The notes beneath the pieces were generated by a model. It had not been told where the DNA came from, ran no database searches, and saw only the letters and a program-made list of their open reading frames with translations. Shown one piece after another: positions 8,690-15,769 of a stretch of DNA of 64,000 bases. This DNA comes from Streptomyces sp. WM4235 (GTDB taxonomy: Bacteria > Actinomycetota > Actinomycetes > Streptomycetales > Streptomycetaceae). The stretch lies in assembly GCF_001279725.1 (NCBI RefSeq), contig NZ_LGDE01000469.1, forward strand, positions 1 through 64,000. Reading direction: 5' to 3'. Both the position numbers and the translations under genes were made by a program. How positions within the stretch are numbered: position 1 is the stretch's first letter; the number at the start of each line of letters is the position of its first letter.

Positions 8690-9940
8690 ATGGAAGCCAC
8701 TGCGGGCACAGGGTTGGCCGAAGCCCCCGCCGTCGACGCCCCAGCGACCGAAGCCCTCGTCGCCGAAGCCCTCGTCCATGACACCCCCGGGGATCCCGCC
8801 CCCGGGCGGCCCGTCGCGCACCAGCGGCCCGCCGTCACCGAGTTGCGGCTGTCCGCCTTCGGCCCGCACCGCTCGGCCGTCTTCCCGCTCGGCCCCGTCA
8901 CCCTGTTCGCCGGACCCAGCGGCAGCGGCAAGTCCCAGGCCCTGGACGCCTACGAGGCGCTGGCCGCCCTCGCCTCCGGGGCGACACTGGAATCCGTGTT
9001 CCCGGATCCTTCCGCCCGGGTGCCCGAACGGGCCGTGCCCGACGCCCAGCGCCGGCGCGGATTCCGGATCGGCTGCACCGTCGACGGACCCGTCGGACCG
9101 ATCCGGCTCGACCTCGCCGTCCAGGCCGAACCCACGCTCCGCGTCGTCGGCGAACGACTCGCGCAGGACGGACAGATCCTGCTCGGCACGGCCCTGCGCG
9201 ACCCCGGTCGACGCACCGTGCAGGCGAGTTGGCTGACCGGCGGGTCCGTCGGCATGACCCGCGCCCCGCTGCCGGACGACCGCCTCGGAACCGCCCTGCT
9301 GCCGCTGCGCGTCGCCGGGTCCACCGCCGGGCAGCGGCGCGTCCTGACCGCCGCCGAGCAGGTCGTGGTCGCGCTGCGCTCGGTGTTCCCCTGCGACCCG
9401 CGCCCGGAGCGGATGCGGGCCGCCGTCCCGCCCGGCGCCGGACGGCTCGCCGGCGACTGCGCGAACCTGGCCGACGTCCTGCGCCGCACCCGTCACGAAT
9501 GCGGCACCCGCCACGCCCTCCTGACCGAGGCGGCGCGCACCGGCTGCGCGGGACCGGTGGCCGGGCTGACCGTACGGGACCTGCCGGACGGCTCCGTCGC
9601 CGCGCTGCTGGACCGGGGACCCGGCCGGCCCGGTACCGGCCTCGACCGCCTCGGCTCGGGCGAACTGCGCTTCCTCGCCCTGGCGCTCGTCCTGCTGACC
9701 GGACCCGGGGTGCTGGCCATGGACCCGGCCGCCGAACTGCTCTCCGCGCGGCAGGCCCTGACCGTGCTCGCCGACGACCTCGACCGCGGGATGGACCGGC
9801 GGCAGGAAGCCGAACTGCTGCGACTCGCCCAGCTCTGCTGCGCGCGCGGCCAGGTCAGGTTGGTGGGCTCCGTCGGAGAGGGGTGTGCGGGAACCGCGCG
9901 CGGACTCCCCGGCGTCTCGGTGGTAGACCTGGTCCCATGA
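8690..9940 (+). CDS. ATP-binding protein with AAA/ABC-type nucleotide-binding fold
   Basis: A 416-residue protein with a low-complexity Ala/Glu-rich N-terminus (about 50 residues), then TELRLSAFGPHRS leading into a Walker A loop GPSGSGKS. Near the C-terminus LGSGELRFLALALVLLTGPGVLAMD gives a signature-like LGSGE and a Walker B-like strand ending in Asp. This is the layout of SMC/RecF/OLD-type ATPases lacking a long coiled coil. Its stop overlaps the ATG of a MazG-like pyrophosphohydrolase gene, so the two are translationally coupled. Function unknown; a role in nucleotide-pool surveillance or DNA maintenance is only a guess. An earlier or later start within the low-complexity region is possible. 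Confidence 0.7.
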   Translation: MEATAGTGLAEAPAVDAPATEALVAEALVHDTPGDPAPGRPVAHQRPAVTELRLSAFGPHRSAVFPLGPVTLFAGPSGSGKSQALDAYEALAALASGATLESVFPDPSARVPERAVPDAQRRRGFRIGCTVDGPVGPIRLDLAVQAEPTLRVVGERLAQDGQILLGTALRDPGRRTVQASWLTGGSVGMTRAPLPDDRLGTALLPLRVAGSTAGQRRVLTAAEQVVVALRSVFPCDPRPERMRAAVPPGAGRLAGDCANLADVLRRTRHECGTRHALLTEAARTGCAGPVAGLTVRDLPDGSVAALLDRGPGRPGTGLDRLGSGELRFLALALVLLTGPGVLAMDPAAELLSARQALTVLADDLDRGMDRRQEAELLRLAQLCCARGQVRLVGSVGEGCAGTARGLPGVSVVDLVP

Positions 9941-10308
9941 GCGACACACAACCCCGGGAAGAGCGCCTGTACCTGCTCCAGCGAAGGCTCGCCGAGTTCG
10001 CGGCGGCCCGCGACTGGGCCCCCTACCACACACCCAAGAACCTGGCCGTGGCCCTCAGTGTGGAGGCGTCCGAACTGGTCGAGATCTTCCAGTGGTTGAC
10101 GCCCGAGCAGTCGGCGCGGGTCATGGAGAAGCCGGAAAGCGCGCACCGTGTGGCCGACGAGGTGGCCGACGTGCTCGCGTATCTGCTGCAATTCTGTGAG
10201 GCCCTCGGGGTGGATGTGCTGGACGCGCTCGCGGCGAAGATCGAGAGGAACGAGCTCCGTTTCCCGGCACCGGGCGGTTCGAGCCAGAATCGTCACTCTT
10301 CGGAGTGA
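9937..10308 (+). CDS. MazG-like nucleotide pyrophosphohydrolase
   Basis: A 123-residue all-alpha NTP pyrophosphohydrolase of the MazG/RS21-C6 (dCTPase-like) family. Metal-binding EExxE-type helices are visible: VALSVEASELVEIFQWL and VADEVADVLAYLLQFCEALG. Expected to hydrolyse (d)NTPs or modified nucleotides to monophosphates. The ATG overlaps the upstream stop (ATGA), which fixes the start and implies coupling with the ATP-binding protein gene. The length matches single-domain family members. Confidence 0.85.
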   Translation: MSDTQPREERLYLLQRRLAEFAAARDWAPYHTPKNLAVALSVEASELVEIFQWLTPEQSARVMEKPESAHRVADEVADVLAYLLQFCEALGVDVLDALAAKIERNELRFPAPGGSSQNRHSSE

Positions 10309-10430
10309 TGGCGTCGTCCACAACCATGTTTGTGTCCATAGATTTCCGAATACCCCTGGCTTTACTGGCTCGTTGCCTTCACTCTGGGTAGTGGAGAACG
10401 GTGGGATGTCGTGCGGACGGGGGACGGCAT

Positions 10431-10916
10431 ATGGATGCGGTACGGCTCATCGCGGCCGGCCGGCACGCGCTGGCACAGAGTGGGGCTGCGTGGGACATCG
10501 TGGGCGAGGCCTGGCAGGCCCAGGCGCTCGCCCAGGGGATAGGGAGCTGGCTGGCGGTCACCGGGCCGCCGGAACTCAGAGCGGAGTCACGGGGACTGGG
10601 AGAAGCGGGTGGCAGAGGCTGCGGAGTGCTCGACCGCGCGGCACTGCGGGGCGAGGGCAGCGCGCCCGAGCCGCCGCCGAGAGCGGCGCAACTGGCCGGG
10701 GTGGCGGATGTCCGGCAGGCGCTGCTGGGGCTCCAGGCGCTGCTCGGCGAGGTCGGCATAGCACTGGTCGGGGTGGCCTGCGGAACGGACGACGAGGGCC
10801 TGTACTGGCAGTGCATCGAGTCCATCGACGCGGCCGACGAGTCCAGCGACCGGGTGCGGGCGATACTGCGCAAGATGTCCGTCCGGGAGCGGGGTTCCGC
10901 GTCGGGAGTGTCCTGA
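10431..10916 (+). CDS. Conserved actinobacterial hypothetical protein (DUF6099-like)
   Basis: 161 residues beginning MDAVRLIAAGRHALAQ. An upstream in-frame start at 10401 exists, but the ATG at 10431 has a GGGGGAC site about six bases before it. The protein is Ala/Leu-rich and helical, with no membrane segment or signal peptide; the middle contains ADVRQALLGLQALLGEVGIALVG and the C-terminus has CIESIDAADESSDRVRAILR. It resembles the Streptomyces DUF6099 family as I recall it, but I cannot assign a function. Confidence 0.6.
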   Translation: MDAVRLIAAGRHALAQSGAAWDIVGEAWQAQALAQGIGSWLAVTGPPELRAESRGLGEAGGRGCGVLDRAALRGEGSAPEPPPRAAQLAGVADVRQALLGLQALLGEVGIALVGVACGTDDEGLYWQCIESIDAADESSDRVRAILRKMSVRERGSASGVS

Positions 10917-11226
10917 GCGACGAGGTTCCGGCGGCGGTGAGGCGGCGGTGAACCGCGGGGTGTCGGCGGGGTGCCCGGGCCGGACTTCCAGCCGGGGTGC
11001 CGGGGCGGGGTGCCGGGCCGGACTTCCGACGCGGGCCCCCCGGGCGGGACTTCCGGGGCGGGCACCCGGGCGGGACTTCCCGAGTGGGCTGATCGGCGCG
11101 CGGGGCCGGCGGTTCGGCTCCGTCCGGGCGGCGATCCCGGTCCGGGCCGGTCGCCGGCGGGGTAGGGGTGGACCGTCCGGTTGACGGAGATTCACCCGGG
11201 CGGGGCTGGAGGGGCAGGATAGGAGC
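10917..11226. repeat. Intergenic region with four copies of a 15-bp direct repeat
   Basis: This 310-base gap holds no gene. Four copies of CCGGGCSGGACTTCC (S = C or G) start at 10975, 11013, 11040 and 11066, all in the same orientation. GC-rich filler separates them and could form secondary structure. The 3' end supplies the AGGA ribosome binding site (11216-11219) of the next gene. Confidence 0.65.
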
Positions 11227-12150
11227 ATGGACCTCCGCATTTTCACCGAGCCCCAGCAGGGTGCGAGCTACGACACCCTGCTGACCGTCGCCAAGGCCAC
11301 CGAGGACCTCGGCTTCGACGCGTTCTTCCGCTCCGACCACTATCTGCGGATGGGGTCGGCCGACGGCCTGCCCGGTCCCACCGACGCCTGGATCACCCTC
11401 GCGGGCCTGGCCCGCGAGACCAGCCGGATCCGGCTGGGCACCTTGATGACTGCCGGTACCTTCCGGTTGCCCGGTGTCCTCGCCATCCAGGTGGCCCAGG
11501 TCGACCAGATGTCCGGCGGCCGTGTCGAACTCGGCTTGGGGGCGGGCTGGTTCGAGGACGAGCACAAGGCGTACGGGATCCCCTTCCCGGCGGAGCGGAT
11601 GGCCCGACTCGAAGAGCAGCTGGCCATCGTCACCGGACTGTGGGCCACCGCGCCCGGGGCCACCTTCGACTACCGGGGCACCCACTACCAGGTGGAGAAC
11701 TCCCCGGCGCTGCCCAAGCCGGCCCAGGCCAAGGTGCCCGTCCTCATCGGCGGTCACGGAGCGAAGCGCACGCCCCGTCTCGCGGCCCGGTACGCCGACG
11801 AGTTCAACATGCCGTTCGCGTCGATCGCCGACAGCGAGCGGCAGTTCGGTCGGGTCCGGGCCGCCGCCGAGGAGGCGGGCCGCAAGCCCGGAGAGCTCGT
11901 CTACTCCAACGCGCTCGTGGTCTGTGTGGGCAGGGACGACGCCGAGGTGGCCCGCCGGGCCGCGGCGATCGGCCGCGAGGTGGACGAGCTCAAGGCCAAC
12001 GGCCTGGCCGGTTCACCGGCCGAGGTCGTCGAGAAGATCGGCGCGTACGGGGCCATCGGCGCCTCCCGGATCTACCTCCAACTCCTCGACCTCGACGACC
12101 TGGACCACCTGGAGCTGATCTCCGCCCAGGTGCTGTCCCAGCTCGGCTGA
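11227..12150 (+). CDS. LLM-class F420-dependent oxidoreductase
   Basis: A 307-residue luciferase-like (beta/alpha)8 protein. The opening MDLRIFTEPQQGASYDTLL, the block GFDAFFRSDHYL, and the strand GGRVELGLGAGWFEDEHKAYGIPFP are characteristic of actinobacterial F420-dependent oxidoreductases. Substrate unknown. Start supported by AGGA seven bases upstream. The next gene begins 14 bases after the stop, suggesting cotranscription with homocysteine methyltransferase. Confidence 0.85.
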   Translation: MDLRIFTEPQQGASYDTLLTVAKATEDLGFDAFFRSDHYLRMGSADGLPGPTDAWITLAGLARETSRIRLGTLMTAGTFRLPGVLAIQVAQVDQMSGGRVELGLGAGWFEDEHKAYGIPFPAERMARLEEQLAIVTGLWATAPGATFDYRGTHYQVENSPALPKPAQAKVPVLIGGHGAKRTPRLAARYADEFNMPFASIADSERQFGRVRAAAEEAGRKPGELVYSNALVVCVGRDDAEVARRAAAIGREVDELKANGLAGSPAEVVEKIGAYGAIGASRIYLQLLDLDDLDHLELISAQVLSQLG

Positions 12151-12164
12151 GAGAGGCGGATCCG

Positions 12165-13073
12165 ATGCCCCGTGCCCGCGAGGTGCTCGCCGAAGCCCTG
12201 GCGGGCGCCACCGTGCTCTTGGACGGCGGGCTGAGCAACCAGCTCGCCGCCGAGGGCTGCGACCTGTCCGGCGGCCTCTGGACGGGCCGGGTGCTCGCCG
12301 AGCGGCCGGACCTGATCGAGGCCGCCCACACGGCCTACGCGCGGGCCGGCGCCCAGGTGCTGATCACCGCGAGCTACCAGGTCGGGTACGAGGCCTTCGC
12401 CGCCCGGGGGTACGGGCGGGACCGGACCACGGCCCTGCTGGGGCGCAGCGTGCGGCTGGCCGCGACCGCCGCCGAAGCCGCCGAGCGGGACGTCTGGGTG
12501 GCCGCGAGCGTCGGCCCGTACGGGGCGGTGCTCGCGGACGGTTCCGAGTACCGCGGCCGCTACGGCCTCGGGGTGCGCGAGCTGGTCGACTTCCACCGGC
12601 CCCGCATCGAGGCGCTGTGGGCGGCCGGACCGGACGTGCTGGCCCTGGAGACCGTCCCGGACGCCGTCGAGGCCGAGGCGCTGCTCACGGTCGTGGCGGA
12701 GACGGGCGCCGCCGCCTGGTTGAGCTACACGCCGGCCGGCGGCCGGACCCGGGCCGGGCAGCCGCTCGCCGAGGCCTTCGCCCTGGCCGCCGGGGTGCCC
12801 GGGATCATCGCGGTCGGGGTCAACTGCTGCGACCCGCGGGACGTGCTGCCGTCCCTGCGGGTCGCGGCCGAGGCCACCGGGAAACCACTCGTGGCCTACC
12901 CGAACGACGGCTCCGTGTGGCAGGCCGACACCGACACCTGGCAGACCCCGGCCGCGCCGCCCCCCTGGCCCGTGGCGGACTGGCGCGCCGCCGGCGCCCG
13001 ACTCGTCGGAGGCTGCTGCCGCATCGGCCCGGCCGAGATCGCGGCCCTGGCCGGGCGACTGCGGCTGGGGTAG
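12165..13073 (+). CDS. mmuM: Homocysteine S-methyltransferase
   Basis: A 302-residue cytosolic enzyme that transfers a methyl group from S-methylmethionine (or S-adenosylmethionine) to homocysteine to give methionine. Zinc-binding cysteines are visible as GVNCCDP and the C-terminal GGCCRIGP pair. The N-terminal LLDGGLSNQLAAEG and the ITASYQVGYEAFAARG block are typical of MmuM/HMT. The GAGAGGCGG site before ATG 12165 supports the start. It follows the F420-type oxidoreductase gene closely. Confidence 0.93.
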   Translation: MPRAREVLAEALAGATVLLDGGLSNQLAAEGCDLSGGLWTGRVLAERPDLIEAAHTAYARAGAQVLITASYQVGYEAFAARGYGRDRTTALLGRSVRLAATAAEAAERDVWVAASVGPYGAVLADGSEYRGRYGLGVRELVDFHRPRIEALWAAGPDVLALETVPDAVEAEALLTVVAETGAAAWLSYTPAGGRTRAGQPLAEAFALAAGVPGIIAVGVNCCDPRDVLPSLRVAAEATGKPLVAYPNDGSVWQADTDTWQTPAAPPPWPVADWRAAGARLVGGCCRIGPAEIAALAGRLRLG

Positions 13074-13110
13074 GACACCACAGGCTAGGAAGGCGCCCCC
13101 GCCCGGAGGG

Positions 13111-14010
13111 CTACTCGCAGGCGATGCCGTCGCCGTCCCGGTCGAGGTGACGGCCGTAGCCGGGGTCGCCTCGCCGGATGGGGGCGGCGCCGGCGGCCCG
13201 CACGGCGGCGCAGTTCCGGTAGGAGACGTCTCCTCCGCCGGTCGAGGAGCCGCCATCAGTCGAGGAGCCGCCGGTCGAGGAGCCGCCGGTCGTGGTCGAC
13301 GATCCGCCGCTGGTCGAGGACGAGCCGCCGCCCGTGCCGGAGGAGCCGCCACCGGTCGTCGAGGAGCCCGAACTCGACGCGGAACCCCCGCCGTTCGAGT
13401 CGTCGGCGGGCTCGGTGGGGGTCGGCTTCGGCTTCGGCTTCGGGTGGAGCACGGCGCCGACCGACGCCGGGCAGGCGGTGCCCGGTGCGACGAGGTGGAC
13501 GTCCGTGCCTGCGGTGTCCGCGGCGAGTCGTGTGCCCGCGCCCAGGCCCTGGAAGCAGACGAGCCAAGTGGTGTGGTCCGCGGGGAGGGGGACGTCCGCG
13601 TACGCGCTACGAGCGGTCAACTCGCCCTTGATCAGGGCCTCGACCGCCTTCTCCGCCGCACCGAACGGCTTGCCGACGACCGCCGGCATCACGGGCTCGG
13701 CGCTCGGGGTGGGCGTGGGGCTCGGGCTCGCCGAGGGGGTGGCGGCGGGGGAGGTCGTGGCGACCGCGGCGGCCTTCGGCTTCGCGTCGTCGACGGGCTC
13801 CTTCGGCGGGTCCGACAGCATCACGATCAGGAACCACACACCGGACAGGACGGTGGCGACGATCTTCTGTGTCCGGTTCCAGCGGCTCGTCCAGGCGAGG
13901 ACGATGCCCGCCGGGGGCAGCAGGACCAGGGCGCCGATGATCAGCGCGGGGTGCTGCCACCACCGTCTGACGGGGTGGACGGGCGCGTAGGCGTGGGGTG
14001 GCGGGTACAT
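13111..14010 (-). CDS. Membrane-anchored protein with PASTA-like segment and C-terminal excalibur domain
   Basis: About 299 residues. Two N-terminal membrane segments (HPALIIGALVLLPPAGIVLAW and IVATVLSGVWFLIVML) lead to a Pro/Thr/Ser linker, a PASTA-like stretch (MPAVVGKPFGAAEKAVEAL), a 70-residue Gly/Ser/Thr low-complexity spacer, and a C-terminal excalibur calcium-binding domain (YRNCAAVRAAG ... DRDGDGIACE). The ATG at 14010 has GGGAG at good spacing and is preferred over an upstream GTG at 14028. Probably displayed outside the membrane; function unknown. The Gly/Ser region is encoded by short imperfect repeats. Confidence 0.75.
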   Translation of the reverse strand: MYPPPHAYAPVHPVRRWWQHPALIIGALVLLPPAGIVLAWTSRWNRTQKIVATVLSGVWFLIVMLSDPPKEPVDDAKPKAAAVATTSPAATPSASPSPTPTPSAEPVMPAVVGKPFGAAEKAVEALIKGELTARSAYADVPLPADHTTWLVCFQGLGAGTRLAADTAGTDVHLVAPGTACPASVGAVLHPKPKPKPTPTEPADDSNGGGSASSSGSSTTGGGSSGTGGGSSSTSGGSSTTTGGSSTGGSSTDGGSSTGGGDVSYRNCAAVRAAGAAPIRRGDPGYGRHLDRDGDGIACE

Positions 14011-14182
14011 GGTTCTCCCGGAAGGCACGAGATGGAATGTCGTTCAAAGAAGCGACAATGCCAAACCAGGCCGCCCGGTGTACGGGGAATGGGACGGAAG
14101 GCGGATCGAGCAGGGGGAGGGACGCTTCCCCCGACCGGAATTCCGTTGTCCGGGAAGCCGCGATCCACACATACTCGACCGC

Positions 14183-15769
14183 ATGTTCCTGACGATCTCC
14201 ACGACCGGCACCGCCGCACGTCCCGCCACCGACCTGGGCTTTCTGCTGCACAAGCATCCCGGGAAGGCGCAGGCGTTCTCCACCTCCCACGGCACCGCGC
14301 ACGTCTTCTACCCCGTGGCGTCGGACGAGGAGTGCACCGCGGCGCTGCTGCTGGAAGTGGACCCCGTCGCGCTCGTGCGCCGCGGGCAGGGCAAGGGGCG
14401 GGGCGGAGCACCGGACGCGGCCCTCGCGCAGTACGTCAACGACCGTCCGTACGCCGCGTCCTCGCTGCTGGCCGTCGCGCTCAGCGGGGTCTTCCGCAGT
14501 GCCCTCAAGGGCCAGTGCCTCGCCCGCCCTGAGCTGCCGGAACAGACCCGGCCGCTGCGGATCGAGATCCCGGCGCTGCCCGCCCGCGGCGGGGAGGAGC
14601 TGGTACGCCGGCTGTTCGGCCCGTTGGGCTGGGAGTCCGTCGGCGTGACGCGCGTACCCCTCGACGAACGGTTCCCCGAGTGGGGCGACTCCCGGTACGT
14701 ACGCCTCGTGCTGGAGGGCGAGTTGCGCCTCGCCGACGCGCTCCGTCAGCTGTACGTCCTGCTGCCCGTGCTCGACGACGCCAAGCACTACTGGGTGGCG
14801 CCCGACGAGGTGGACAAGCTGCTGCGCGCCGGTGACGGCTGGCTCGCCGGGCACCCCGAGAACGGCCTCATCACCGCCCGCTACCTCGCCCGCCACAAGA
14901 GGCTCACCCAGGACGCCCTGGAACGCCTGGAGCTGGTCCGCCTCGCCGAGGTGGACGGCAGCGAGGTCGAGGAGATCGACAACGCCGTGGACGAGACGAA
15001 GGACACCGAGGAGCGTCCGGTGCCGCTCGCGGTGCGACGCCGCGAGGCGATCCTCGACGCGCTGCGCACCGCCGGCGCGGCCCGCGTCCTCGACCTGGGC
15101 TGCGGCCAGGGGCAGTTGCTGCAGGCCCTGCTCAAGGACGTGTCCTTCACGGAGGTCGTCGGCGTGGACGTGTCCATGCGGGCGCTCGGCACCGCCGTCA
15201 AGCGGCTGCGACCGGAGCGGATGGGGGAGCGGCAGAGTTCCCGACTCACCCTCCTCCAGGGCTCCCTGGCGTACACCGACAAGCGGCTGGCGGGCTATGA
15301 CGCGGCCGTCCTCAGCGAGGTCATCGAGCACGTGGACCTGCCCCGGCTGCCCGCGCTGGAGTACACCGTCTTCGGCGCGGCCCGCCCGCGCACGGTCCTG
15401 GTGACCACCCCGAACGTCGAGTACAACGTCCGCTGGGAGTCCCTGCCCGCCGGGCACGTCCGGCACGGCGACCACCGCTTCGAATGGACCCGGGAGGAGT
15501 TCCGCGCCTGGGCGGACCGGGTCGCCGGGCGGCACGGCTACTCCGTCACCCACGCGCCCGTCGGGGACGAGGACCCGCAGGTCGGGCCGCCGACCCAGAT
15601 GGCCGTCTTCACCCGCGAGGACGGCGCCGCGGCCGAGGCGACCCACGCCGGCAGGAACACCCACACCGACATCGACACCCACACCCACACCCACACCCAC
15701 ATCGACACCCACACCCACATCGACACCCACACCCACACAGACACCCCGAAGGAGGGCGAGGCAGCATGA
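14183..15769 (+). CDS. hen1: 3' terminal RNA ribose 2'-O-methyltransferase Hen1
   Basis: A 528-residue bacterial Hen1. The N-terminal half (MFLTISTTGTAARPATDLGFLLHKHP onward, given here only to its family-defining TDLGFLLHKHP) is the domain that activates the Pnkp ligase. The C-terminal half is an SAM-dependent methyltransferase with VLDLGCGQGQLLQ, and the Mn-binding E-x2-E-H ... H-x3-H set (SEVIEHVD and HVRHGDHRFEW). It 2'-O-methylates the 3' end at a broken RNA, so that the repaired RNA resists re-cutting by ribotoxins. Its stop overlaps the pnkp ATG. The C-terminus ends in an unusual Thr-His repeat tail. Confidence 0.95.
   Translation: MFLTISTTGTAARPATDLGFLLHKHPGKAQAFSTSHGTAHVFYPVASDEECTAALLLEVDPVALVRRGQGKGRGGAPDAALAQYVNDRPYAASSLLAVALSGVFRSALKGQCLARPELPEQTRPLRIEIPALPARGGEELVRRLFGPLGWESVGVTRVPLDERFPEWGDSRYVRLVLEGELRLADALRQLYVLLPVLDDAKHYWVAPDEVDKLLRAGDGWLAGHPENGLITARYLARHKRLTQDALERLELVRLAEVDGSEVEEIDNAVDETKDTEERPVPLAVRRREAILDALRTAGAARVLDLGCGQGQLLQALLKDVSFTEVVGVDVSMRALGTAVKRLRPERMGERQSSRLTLLQGSLAYTDKRLAGYDAAVLSEVIEHVDLPRLPALEYTVFGAARPRTVLVTTPNVEYNVRWESLPAGHVRHGDHRFEWTREEFRAWADRVAGRHGYSVTHAPVGDEDPQVGPPTQMAVFTREDGAAAEATHAGRNTHTDIDTHTHTHTHIDTHTHIDTHTHTDTPKEGEAA
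15657..15742 (+). repeat. ACCCAC microsatellite encoding a Thr-His tail in Hen1
   Basis: Runs of the hexamer-like unit CACCCA broken by GACATCGA. In the hen1 frame they encode alternating Thr-His pairs interrupted by Ile-Asp (about eleven His in 30 residues). Lies just before the hen1/pnkp junction. Confidence 0.85.

Noticed and set aside
10975..11080. Four repeats considered as a CRISPR array
   Set aside because: Units of 15 bp with similar GC-rich filler and only four copies; no cas genes.
13111..14010. Gly/Ser/Thr repeat of the excalibur protein treated as a mobile or assembly artefact
   Set aside because: Frame stays open and ends in a proper excalibur domain, so it is a genuine linker.
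15657..15742. Regular repeats considered as a CRISPR-like or binding array
   Set aside because: Hexamer microsatellite inside the hen1 coding frame; no spacers.
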